Shown: positions 21,501-30,290 of the stretch, piece by piece | How positions within the stretch are numbered: the stretch's first letter is position 1 | Layout of the letters: the number at the start of each line of letters is the position of its first letter | NCBI RefSeq assembly: GCF_032118995.1 | Contig: NC_092648.1 | Coordinates: 21,294,450 to 21,358,449 of the forward strand | DNA: 64,000 nucleotides | Direction: 5' to 3' | From: Asterias amurensis | Lineage: Eukaryota > Echinodermata > Asteroidea > Forcipulatida > Asteriidae | Translations under genes and position numbers: made by a program | Notes under the pieces: model-generated | Databases searched by the model: none | The model's input: the letters and a program-made list of their open reading frames with translations, nothing else | Told to the model about the DNA's origin: nothing

Positions 21501-24500
21501 TGTTTGAAGCAGTTTCCTGAAAGGTGTCTTTTTTCATGAAACAGACTTTTCTCTTCCCGAATGAAGAACTGTTCAACCATGTTGTCTTCAGCACTGCTAT
21601 GTGTCAACTAAGGCTGCTGAGCTATTGCCTTGAGTACTGCAAAAGCACTAAAAGGACAACCGCAGCTACCCAGCAGGGATACACCAATGAAAATTGGGAT
21701 TTCTTTAGCGTCATGTCCTACAACTTCTACTTTCCGCTGTTTGCTACTGGACCTGTTATGACCTTTGACAAATTTTCTCAACAAGTAAGTGCCTAATGGA
21801 AATGAATGTGAATTGTTCGAACTTTACCGTAAAAAGGTTTAACTTGTGTAAGTGCACGTATTCTTTGAGATCTCTTTGTAGGTTACTTTCCATATAAATT
21901 GTGTGTCTTTATCTGTGTCTGCCCTTGGCGTGCAAACACCATACAAACACCACAACTGGTTATGGCGTTACGTGTCATACATTATTTTGCCAGGGATTCA
22001 CTGCAGCGATGTGTTATATTAAACAAACATTGAATGCATTTCGTTCGCGCATTGTGGCAGAATATGATCATTCGATGAAATCTGGGTTTTCCATTTCACA
22101 AGTGGCATGGAATGCACTCATGTGCTTCCAATATTTGTGAACTGTGCTCGTTAAGCCCGGTTGATACTTGCGATATAAATTTTGACGTAATAGGGCTGTT
22201 TTTGAGCACAATTCAACTGATGTGAATTTTTTTTTTCTTCAAATGTGTGACGTCAAAGCTTGTATCGCACTCGAACCAGGCTTAAATTGTTGCAGTACAA
22301 AGTTGACAACTTCCTGCTTTGGTTTTGCAGATCAACAAGTCTCCGAGACCTTTTTCAAAAGAGGAGCTGAAACGCATTCTGAAGGAGTTCATGCGCTACA
22401 TCTTCTGGGCGGTTTTTGCGGACGTTGTCTTGCATTTTCTCTATTTCCCATCATTCCACCAAGTCTGGTACAAATTCCAATTCTTACCTACATGGTCACT
22501 AGGTGAGCAAAGTATTCTTTTGGTTTTCGTTTTCTTCCGAAGAATTACAGCACCTAGACTCCTTACAACTGTCACATTGTATATAATGGCACAAGCACAG
22601 CCTCCCTTCAAAACCCATAAAACCTTTGAAAGAACAGGCACTGGTAGTCCTGAAAGCAGCCATAAATGGCATCTGAGTGTGGTTCAACTCCTGGTCTCGA
22701 CAAAAGAGAAAGACACTTAACTCTAATTACTTCTTGTAGTACAGGTATAAATGGGAATCTGACAGGGCTGAGACAGTTTGGTGTTGGATTCACCCATTAG
22801 TACCAATATCAGCAACTTGAGGTTCTGTGTGCTCCCAAGGGTATTGAATGTTGTAAAGCGCCTTGATCTAGCTACAATGTACTTGGATATGTGCACTTTA
22901 TAAGAATGCAATGTTACTACACTGTAAAAACTCTGTTTAGAGTTTTAAATACAAATGTTCATACTGACTTTTTAAACATGTTTAAAATATAAACATGTTT
23001 GTCATTTTGACACCTGCTCAAATTGTTTGTAGCATTTAAACACACACAATAATCTAAACATAATTTAGGTTAAATACATGTAAAAAAAGTGGGTACAAAA
23101 CTTATGCTTAGACAAGTGTTGAAATTCTAAACAATGTTTTTAGAGTGTGTGAGCATTTATACATTCGGAGAGAAAAGACAAACTATCCCAAAGTTGGAAT
23201 TTTCTTTAAAAAGAACTTCTCTGTTACCGCCAGGTGGGATCGGTCTCTGCCACCTACTCTTCTTCCAGATCAAGTACGTGGTAACGTATGGCATCCCCCG
23301 TACCATTGCACTATTTGACAGGGTAGAGGCCCCATTACCACCTGCATGCGTACTGAGTATCTACACATTTCAAGACATGTGGAGGTAAGTCTAACCTTAT
23401 GGAAGACTACCAACTCGACTTTAAAACCTTTTTTGTGTGTTTTAATTTCTCGTATTTCTCGTGTTTCAACTTTCTCTTATTTTTAACCAAAGTTGGTATC
23501 AATATGTGGTTTTGTATAAAAAATGACCTGGTTGATAAGCGACTCTTTTTTCTTGAGCGCATTAGACTTGGGTTAAAAACAAAGGAACATTTATTAGAAC
23601 AGGATTTGAACCTGAGACCTCCAGATTAATAGGCCGGTGCCCTACCAAATGAGCTATTGGTAAAGTTTTAGTTTTTCGCCGTAAAATTGAATTAAAATTT
23701 ACTAGGTCAGTTTTCCTTGTTGCTTAGTAAATAAACTATAATACTTCCTCCCATATCTAGTTACCTTTCCACGGTGGACTTGACCCAAAATTAAAATTGA
23801 CCCAAAATAAATCTCATTTGTTTGTTTCATCTATTAAATCAACAGATATTTTGACAGAGGTCTCAACTCCCTGCTAATAAGGTAAGCAAACTATTCGTTA
23901 TCTTAGGAGAAAAAAAAAAATGACCTGGAATTTTATCTGTTAGAAGGCAAGACCATTTCAATCTTGAACTTTTATTGCAAAATGTTCGAATCTGTTGGAA
24001 AATTTTGACAGGCAGCAAGGCTAAGACCAGGGGCCACAGAGCCCATGACCTCTGTGTAATTCAAGACCTTGGAAAGCCCGGTTCATACTTCCTGCAAATG
24101 CGAATGCAATACAAATTTTGCCATAGCCCTGTTTTCGCAGCGAATGTTTTCGCAGGAGTTGTGCAAATTTCAACTGATGCGAACTATAAGTTGCAGATTT
24201 GTGGCGTCAAAATTTGTATCGCATTCGCTTTTGCAAGAAGTATGATTGGGCTTGACTGTCTCTCTTTTTTCTTCTCTTGAAATGCAGCACCATCTACATC
24301 CCAGTGGGCGGCTCACAACGGGGTTTTCTGAGACAACTTCTTGCCTCCATGCTCTGTTTCTCCTTTGTGTTCTTCTGGCATGGGGTGGAGGTATATCTCC
24401 TCTACTGGGCCTTAATCAACTGGCTTGGGGTCGTTGTCGAGATCACCGCCCAAAAGGCGGTCGAACAGTTTGGAATTTTAACGTTCCTTGTAAGTGTCTC

Positions 24501-26239
24501 AAAACCAAGCTGCCTTGAAAGTCTGAATGGCCCAGCAATTTTCTTCAGATTCTTATTTCTTAAAATTTACCTGATGTTAAAAATTTACCTGATGTTATCA
24601 TCACATTGGTTTACTTTTTGAAACTATATAAATTTTGGTTTTTACCCATGTTTGAAACTACCTCTCTATAAACAGATGTTGTTTTTGCGTCGGCAATAAA
24701 GAACAATTTGTTTTGACCTATACACCGATTTGTGTTAAGCACTGTATACTAAGTACTTTCCCAAGTTCTGCAGAAAAAAAACCCCAGGCAAATCACTCGG
24801 TGGTATTTGAACCCACAACCTTTTAATTGCTACTATGAAAATTGTTGTTATTGTTTGAAAGAATACTTCAGTGCTACCAAAATGGTCCTGTAGCATTGGT
24901 TGCCTTCAAGTTGCCTGTAAAAAGCGCCTTGTTTGACAAGGCTCTATGCATACACTTCAGCAATAATTATGTTCTCTTTTTTTGTCATTTTATTTTTCTC
25001 CAGAATAGTAAAATGTCGCCATCAGCCGTCTTCAGAGTGCTTGGTTTGTTTCTGACATTGAACTATATGCTCCTAGCTCTCTCTAATCTAGTCTTTCTTG
25101 GTGGGCAGCGTGTGGCGTATACTTATTATCATAGGATTATAGTATCTGGTAAGTGTCTTTTTCCATCAGCTTAAATGTATCGTGACATATGTATCAACTG
25201 TATGCTGACATGGTCACATAATTGGTCACAATTAGGGTCTAATTTCATAAAGTTGCTTAAAGGCAGTGGACACTATTGGTAATTGCCAAAGACTAGCCTT
25301 CACAGTTTGTGTATCTCAACATATGCATAAAATAACAAACCTGTGAAAATTTGAGCTCAATCGGTCATCGAACTTGCGAGATAATAATGAAAGAAAAAAC
25401 ACCATTGTCACATGAAGTTGTGTGCGTTTATATGGTTGATTTCGAGACCTCAAGTTCTAAATCTGAGGTCTCGAAATCAAATTCGTGGAAAATTACTTCT
25501 TTCTCAAAAACTATGGCACTTCAGAGGGAGGCGTTTCTCACAATGTTTTATACCATCAACCTCTCCCCATTACTTGTTACTAAGAAAGGTTTAATGCTGA
25601 TCATTATTTTGAGTAATTACCAATAGTGTCCACTGCCTTTAAGCAGAGAATTATGCTTTCTGCTTTCTGCTAAGCAAAATAAAGCAGGATACCAGTTGCA
25701 GTTACAATTTTTTCATGTGACATAGCCATTTAGCTGGAAACCTTTTTCTGTTAAGCACAATTTTGTTGTGCTTAGATACTTTTTGTGCTCAAGCAGCTCT
25801 ATGAAAATGGGCCCTGGGTCCAACAATATACATTACATTATATTTTGGCTGGTAAAATGTAACCTGATTTTCTGTGCTAAGCAAACTTTTTTGAAGAGTT
25901 ATCAAATACATATTTGACCAGCCTCGCCACCATGAGCAGAATTTGCATCTGCCCTGGGCCCTTTGTGGTGACCCATGGGATTTCCTTCCCTGCCATTTCA
26001 AGATCAAATTATCAAGACAAATAAAATTCAAATTTGTAAAAAAATAAATTATAATTAAGCCTTGTTGTTCCAGCAATATTAATCATTAATTTATCAAACT
26101 TTCATGATCCTATTTTACAGGCTGGCCGTGGCCCCTCCTAACATTCTTCTGTACTTTCTACTCTGTGTTACAACTCACCAGAGCTCTACATCAACACTTT
26201 GGTAAAAGTTATCTATGCAAGAAAGTTTATGCAGTTTGA
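18501..26239 (+). CDS. HHAT: Hedgehog acyltransferase (protein-cysteine N-palmitoyltransferase), 11 exons
   Basis: Multi-pass ER membrane enzyme of the MBOAT family that attaches palmitate to the N-terminal cysteine of Hedgehog signal proteins. The joined exons give 552 codons (human HHAT: 493). Aligned landmarks: PELAVYLTFVVITFSTAFYNVY (first membrane segment), DFEWSYW, GPVMTFDKF, the stretch from DMWR across the splice to YFDRGLNSLL, IYIPVGGSQRG, FVFFWHGVE, INWLGVVVE, LSNLVFLGG and GWPWPLL. The MBOAT catalytic His is the CAT at 24379-24381 (FWHG) and the conserved Asp is at 23853-23855 (YFD). A Cys in PPACVLS aligns with the cysteine reported to bind haem in human HHAT. The N-terminus has an extra 40 or so Ser/Lys-rich residues. 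The ATG at 18501 is the first in frame after a TGA. Identification firm. Confidence 0.95.
18735..18910 (-). repeat. tRNA-derived SINE, minus strand, with tRNA head
   Basis: On the minus strand the head reads TAGTTGGTATGACACTGCTC (A-box region), then GTGGGTTCGAATCCCACC (B box), then a body with GAGTAATATGCCTGTGAT and GGGAAAGTACTGAGTACAGTGC. Same family as 14303 and 24640. Lies in HHAT intron 1. Confidence 0.75.
19860..19980. repeat. SINE tail with (TTA)n microsatellite
   Basis: TATAAATACCTGGCGCTTTGTATCC, then GGCGCATTATAAATACAG followed by a TTA/TTG trinucleotide run to about 19979. Typical 3' end of a pol III-derived repeat. HHAT intron; the Asn/Tyr-rich frames over it are artefacts. Confidence 0.6.
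22153..22284. mobile_element. AGCCCGG-end inverted-repeat MITE, copy 3 (short)
   Basis: TTAAGCCCGGTTGATACTTG on the left; TTGTATCGCACTCGAACCAGGCTTAA on the right. The middle is shortened. HHAT intron, ending about 45 bases before the exon at 22331. Confidence 0.65.
22840..22915. repeat. SINE-like 3' tail
   Basis: TGTAAAGCGCCTTGATCTAGC, then GCACTTTATAAGAATGCAATG; resembles the tails at 19860 and 35640. HHAT intron. Confidence 0.45.
22919..23148. mobile_element. Short MITE with ACACTNTAAAAAC ends
   Basis: Left ACACTGTAAAAACTCTGTTTAG; right CTAAACAATGTTTTTAGAGTGT, whose complement matches the left end with few changes. The interior is AT-rich with several TTTAAACATGTTTAAA-type palindromes. 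HHAT intron. Confidence 0.6.
23585..23660 (-). repeat. tRNA-derived SINE head, minus strand
   Basis: The minus strand reads TAGCTCATTTGGTAGGGC, then about 30 bases later CAGGTTCAAATCC. A and B boxes are at tRNA spacing, but acceptor-stem pairing is not evident. Repeat, not a tRNA gene. HHAT intron. Confidence 0.6.
24074..24252. mobile_element. AGCCCGG-end inverted-repeat MITE, copy 4
   Basis: AGCCCGGTTCATACTTCCTG on the left; TTGTATCGCATTCGC...GCAAGAAGTATGATTGGGCTT on the right; internal TTTTCGCAGCGAATGTTTTCGCAGG. It ends about 35 bases upstream of the HHAT exon at 24288. Confidence 0.75.
24640..24832 (-). repeat. tRNA-derived SINE, minus strand, decayed
   Basis: Shares ACACCGATTTGTGTTAAGCACTGTA, AAGTACTTTCCCAAGTTCTG, and TCACTCGGTGGTATTTGAACCCACAACC with the copy at 18735. 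HHAT intron. Confidence 0.7.
25225..25815. mobile_element. CATAAAGCTGCTTAAGC-family element split by a MITE insertion
   Basis: The left part 25225-25260 (GGGTCTAATTTCATAAAGTTGCTTAA) and right part 25639-25815 (TTAAGCAGAGAATTATGC...GCTCTATGAAAATGGGCCCTGG) form one element whose ends are inverted repeats of each other. A family 1 MITE occupies 25261-25638. HHAT intron. Confidence 0.8.
25261..25638. mobile_element. TTAA-type MITE (family 1), nested copy with readable empty site
   Basis: 378 bases, ends AGGCAGTGGACACTATTGGT and its complement ACCAATAGTGTCCACTGCCT, flanked on both sides by TTAA (25257-25260 and 25639-25642). The host repeat continues CTTAA|GCAGA, so one TTAA was duplicated on insertion. 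The interior carries a hairpin around ACCTCAAGTTCTAAATCTGAGGT. Confidence 0.92.
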
Positions 26240-27425
26240 AGTTGAAGGAATGAGACAAAGTCACTTCTACTCGATACTCAACTTTGTGAGGTTTTTCTGT
26301 TTCTCGCTGTGTAGTTTCTCAGATTTCAGAGGGTTGAGGTCCGTTTGCAAAAGCTGCGGCCAGAGACGTGGTTGATACGCAATGATGGACGCAATGTTCT
26401 TGTAAAAACACTGTTACAGTTTGTTCCTGTTTTCTCAGCGAAAGTATTGAGCTTAAAAATTCACATATACTTTTATTGTATCTTTGTTTATAATTTTGCC
26501 TATAAATCAGCATTACTTTGACAAAAACAATCTATGGCCCTACCGTTCAGGCTACATTGTTGAATTCCTCTTAAATGTTCGCCGACCTGTCATTGTTTTT
26601 CTCATTATAATGACTATCATTTGCTAGATATTTAATTTAATAGTTAGAAGCTTGTGCATTAAGCCTTAATTTTTCCTTCAGGAATCATTTTATTTTGCGC
26701 CAGTGTCTTCCCAAAAAACTTTTAAAGTTTAATTCTGCTCGTTGCAAACTTTTCTTCTTCACAGTGTCATCAATTTGTTCATTTTTTTTTTTTTTTTTTA
26801 GCTTTTTAATTGCAAGCACTTTTTTCCCCCATTATTTTATTTGTCCATTCGTATTCTTTACTTTGGCCTTATCAAACAATTATACATCTTTTTACTTCCA
26901 ATTAACATGAACTAAACTGAATGGGATTGGAACTTGCATACCAATCTTATCCAATCTTATTATCTGCGATATCCTAACTACCCAAAAGAAATGTGTTATT
27001 TTACTTTGTGCCAAAGACTTGATGTTTTTCTGATCTTCTTGATGTTTTTCCGATCTTCAGAAGTTGCTTTGCTTTCAGAAAATGTTTTGACTATTTAAAA
27101 AAGGTATTTGTAGTTGCTTTTTTTTACATACTTCTTTGTAATCATTATTGAAATTGATACAAATTTTATTTTTGTATACTTAGTATTTATACTAGAACGA
27201 TATTTTTCTATATCAAAAAAAAAAGAAATGATTGGTTAGAAGTGGTTCCATGAAAATAAACAAATATTGAGTAATTTTCATCTGCTGTCTAACTAAACAC
27301 AACCTTAACCATGTACTGTGCATGTACATAGCAATTAGGCATGGGGTTGTGGTGTACCACCACCAGTACAAACCCACCACACATGTAGCTTTTTGAAGCA
27401 CACATGATCTAACTTTGATGCCACA
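26240..27425. other. HHAT 3' flank, no further gene seen
   Basis: AT- and T-rich sequence after the HHAT stop with no supportable coding frame. Probably includes the 3' UTR; its end cannot be placed. Confidence 0.5.
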
Positions 27426-27429
27426 TTAA

Positions 27430-27817
27430 TGGGAAGGCACTAAAAACTAACCTCTACAGCGGTTCGGAACTTTTCGTGTGCTCTCGGAACATTCCGGCAT
27501 GGTTCGCGACGATCCCCCACGCAGCAGGTTTGGGGAGTTGTTACATAAGAGTGGACTAACCACTAGGACCTGGTTGTTAATGATTTCATGTCTAAAAGAT
27601 GCAAGTACTGCTTCAGACCTCTTTATTCAAGTACATTTGTTGCAGCAGGTTTGGGGAGTTGTTACATAAGAGTGGACTAACCACTGGGACCTGGTTGTTA
27701 ATATTTTCATGTCTAAAAGATGCAAGCATATGCAAAATGACGTCATAAGGTCATTCTCGCTCGGGTATTCTCCGATGGGCCGAACCGCTGTGAAGTTTAG
27801 TATTTAGTGCCTTCCCA
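27430..27817. mobile_element. TTAA element (family 3) with internal 85-base duplication
   Basis: Terminal inverted repeats of over 40 bases: TGGGAAGGCACTAAAAACTA at the left, TTTAGTGCCTTCCCA at the right, with inner ends ACAGCGGTTCGG/CCGAACCGCTGT. TTAA lies at 27426-27429 and 27818-27821. The interior holds two near-identical copies of a block starting GCAGCAGGTTTGGGGAGTTG (27521-27605 and 27642-27726). Confidence 0.85.
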
Positions 27818-28029
27818 TTAATTGCACTATGCCTTCTGCATAAAAGTGTATATAATAATATTTTCAAATTAGAAATGAACACTATGAATTAAAACAATGT
27901 GATGTTTGAAGCTTTGCATGGTGTGACTGAATAAGAATAAACTATTAATAGGAGTAAACTTGCGGGTACAACCTTGTAATAAATCTCTTTTAAAATCGCT
28001 TAAAAATGGTAATTTGATAAAGTTATCGC

Positions 28030-28145
28030 TTTTCTTCTGAAGACGAGCAGACCAAACTGATCAAAACAACAAGACCAAACAACACTTCCTCCAAAGAGAT
28101 TTTATGTTGTGGTTTAACCATCGAGTTTACTATCATTTATAGTTT
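28030..28145 (+). repeat. SINE-like repeat with CTGAAGA motif, copy 4
   Basis: TTCTGAAGACGAGCAGACCAAACTGATCAAAACAACAAGACC, then AAAGAGATTTTATGTTGTGGTTTAACC and TTATAGTTTATTC. Same layout as 10808-10920. Confidence 0.55.
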
Positions 28146-28574
28146 ATTCTAATATAACTAAAACAATAATGAAACACCCACCTCTCGTCTGACTTGATCA
28201 TGTGCTTATCAAAAAAAATTGACAGAACCTAATGTATATACTTCTGTTTAGGTATTTGTTTGAATAAACAAATTTTGAATTTGAAGAATGAGCCTTTGGG
28301 TGCACACTCTTATTTTTTCCAGGAGAAGTTTAGTGAAACCCCTGCTTATGTGTGTCCACCTCCCGTGAGGAACAAATTTTATACTTTTTTTTCATAATTA
28401 CCTTCCTGAGGAACAGCAACACAATAACATTATTATGGTAAATTTAACGCTTAAAGTTAACACGGGGAAAGTGAAACTGTAAAATATCACACATAAAAAG
28501 AGACGAGGATACTTTAATAAATTAAAATAAAATAAAAATTTAAAGAGGGAAACTCAACATAATCATTAGGTGCT

Positions 28575-28673
28575 TGTTGAGCTTTTAACATTGGTCTCAT
28601 CACTGTCACCATTATTGTAATGGTGACAGTGATGAGACCGATGTTAAAAGCGGATCCATTAACAGCTCAACAA
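28575..28673. repeat. Long hairpin, 40-base arms
   Basis: Left arm TTGTTGAGCTTTTAACATTGG, TCTCATCACTGTCACCATTA; right arm is its complement with a single mismatch over the first 38 bases, then a 17-base interruption (GGATCCATTAACAG region) before CTCAACAA closes the outermost stem. The loop is only 2-3 bases. Confidence 0.85.
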
Positions 28674-29749
28674 GGTGGGCTAGGTGCGTGTCATCTACAG
28701 GTTTAAAAAGTACAAAATAAAATCTTCCTATGATGTGAGAAAGTGCTGAAAACAAGTGTTAAGAATCCTTATAATCACGTTTGGTAACCACTCTTAAAAG
28801 TAATGGCAGTAGCAACCAGCTTTCGATAGTATAAAGCTTTTGAAAAACATTTCACTTTGATGTAGTGTGGTTATCTTCAGTTTTGATCTCAAAAAGTTTG
28901 AACTAGAGCTGTCAGTAAAGTTTTTCAGATATCCTGCTTGGACATTCACTACATTTAAATATGATTCAAACAGCCAAACGGTTTAGAAAACCAAAGTTAT
29001 CTCTTTGCCTTTAAAAACAAATATCTCAAACGACTAACCGAGATGACAAGAAACGTGGTGTGAACCCCTAACCACTACCCACATGTGTACGGCGGTTTCA
29101 AAATAATTGATTGTTTGTTTCCCCTGTGTATGGTCTATAGGGGGCGCCAATCTCCTCGGTAATTCTTCGGTCCAGGTTTTGGGGGATTTGACTGTTGTCG
29201 TGCGCGTGTGGCCGTTGTGTACTGATTAAAAAAATGCATAAAAGAATACCACCACCGACCGTTGTTGAATGTTGTCGGTGTGTCGTGTTGAACCTGAATG
29301 ATTACGAAGTAAAAAATAGTTGACATGCCGGAAACGCACCCTATCACATCAACTTTTATGTCAGCAAGTACAGCCAAGTCGATGGCAAAAGTTATGGTTC
29401 CAAAACTATTCTGAAATTCCAAGGGGCCAGCCAACACGCAACAGGGATGTATCTTTTTCAAATTTGATGGAAGGAGAAAGTTAGGTATGTTTACTCGGCA
29501 CAGAGTCAGAGCTAAGCCTCGTGTAGAGAGACACCGTTTGTAAATTTTTATTTTTGTATTTTTGTATACGGCATGGTCATGTGGTGTGGGGGCATAAAAT
29601 TATAGACTGTCGACCCATAAAATATGGTCACGGATTTAGGTCTAACTCTACCATGGTCGACCGCACCGTAGCGGAAAAGTTTTCGTATCCTGCCATCACT
29701 TTCATTTTTCATTCGTTATTTATGATATCTTATTCTTACGTGTTAGACC
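28674..29749. other. Intergenic, no supported gene
   Basis: Includes a GC-richer stretch 29130-29460 with CpGs and a 108-codon minus-strand frame that matches nothing I recognise. A promoter or 5' noncoding exon is possible but nothing decides it. Confidence 0.35.
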
Positions 29750-30001
29750 CAGTAACTGGGGCGCTGTATTCCTTTTTTCGAAATTTTGACATGTCAAAAT
29801 TTCGAAAAAGGGAAAGGGGCGCTGTATCAAAATTTTGACATGTCAAATTTCGAAAAAATGAACACAGCGCTCCAGTTACTGGGTGTAAAAATTTCCAAAA
29901 AAGGAATACAGCGCCCTACTTCTAGAAACTATAAGGCTCACAGGGCGGGAGCCTTAGTGTCTAGAAGAAGTAACAGCGCCCCACCCCAGTTACTGGGTCT
30001 A
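29750..30001. repeat. Composite palindrome with AGACCCAGTAACTGGGGCGC arms
   Basis: Outer arms AGACCCAGTAACTGGGGCGC and GCGCCCCACCCCAGTTACTGGGTCT, plus an internal inverted copy CAGCGCTCCAGTTACTGGGT. Inner units TTTTTTCGAAATTTTGACATGTCAAAATTTCGAAAAA and, later, ACTTCTAGAAACTATAAGGCT/AGCCTTAGTGTCTAGAAGAAGT. The last hairpin is related to the one at 17768-17820, so this is a second, more elaborate member of the same family. Confidence 0.8.
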
Positions 30002-30048
30002 CTTATGTGTATGATATGATGAGGGATCCTGTATGGATGAGATTTAGG

Positions 30049-30290
30049 ATAACTTTCCGTATGGCGCCACCACTTTTTCACTCATTTTTACAAAAAGGGA
30101 TTTATCAATCAGGTAAATTAGATACTATATTATTTTATTTCGAATGAAAAAGTGGTGGCGCCATACGGAAACTTTTCCGAGATTTAATTTACTCAAATGA
30201 AATATTCCTGCCACCACTTCTTCTTTTTAGAAGGAATAATAATTTCATTATGAGAAGAAGTGGTGTCGGGATACGGAAACTTTTCCTAAC
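30049..30290. repeat. Paired hairpins with CCGTATGGCGCCACCACTTTTTC arms
   Basis: First hairpin: TTTCCGTATGGCGCCACCAC at about 30054 and GTGGTGGCGCCATACGGAAA near 30170. Second: CTGCCACCACTTCTTCTTTTT and AGAAGAAGTGGTGTCGGGATACGGAAA. A partial match (GGAAAAGTTTTCGTATCCTGCCATCAC) lies just upstream at 29671-29700, suggesting a larger broken array. Confidence 0.7.

Larger units (their letters stand above)
18501..26239 (+). other. HHAT: HHAT exon map
   Basis: Exons: 18501-18717, 19376-19443, 20154-20267, 20543-20737, 21545-21784, 22331-22502, 23234-23384, 23846-23881, 24288-24489, 25004-25148, 26121-26239. They total 1659 coding bases including TGA at 26237-26239, with consistent phases. One exon is only 36 bases long (23846-23881) and is needed to join MWR to the IPVGG exon. 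The donor after 20267 (GTCTGT) is weak. Repeats fill most introns: SINEs at 18735, 23585 and 24640; MITEs at 22153, 22919, 24074 and 25261. Confidence 0.92.

Noticed and set aside
29135..29461. 108-codon minus-strand frame in a CpG-containing stretch
   Set aside because: No domain, signal or similarity that I recognise and no splice partners; could be chance in GC-richer DNA.
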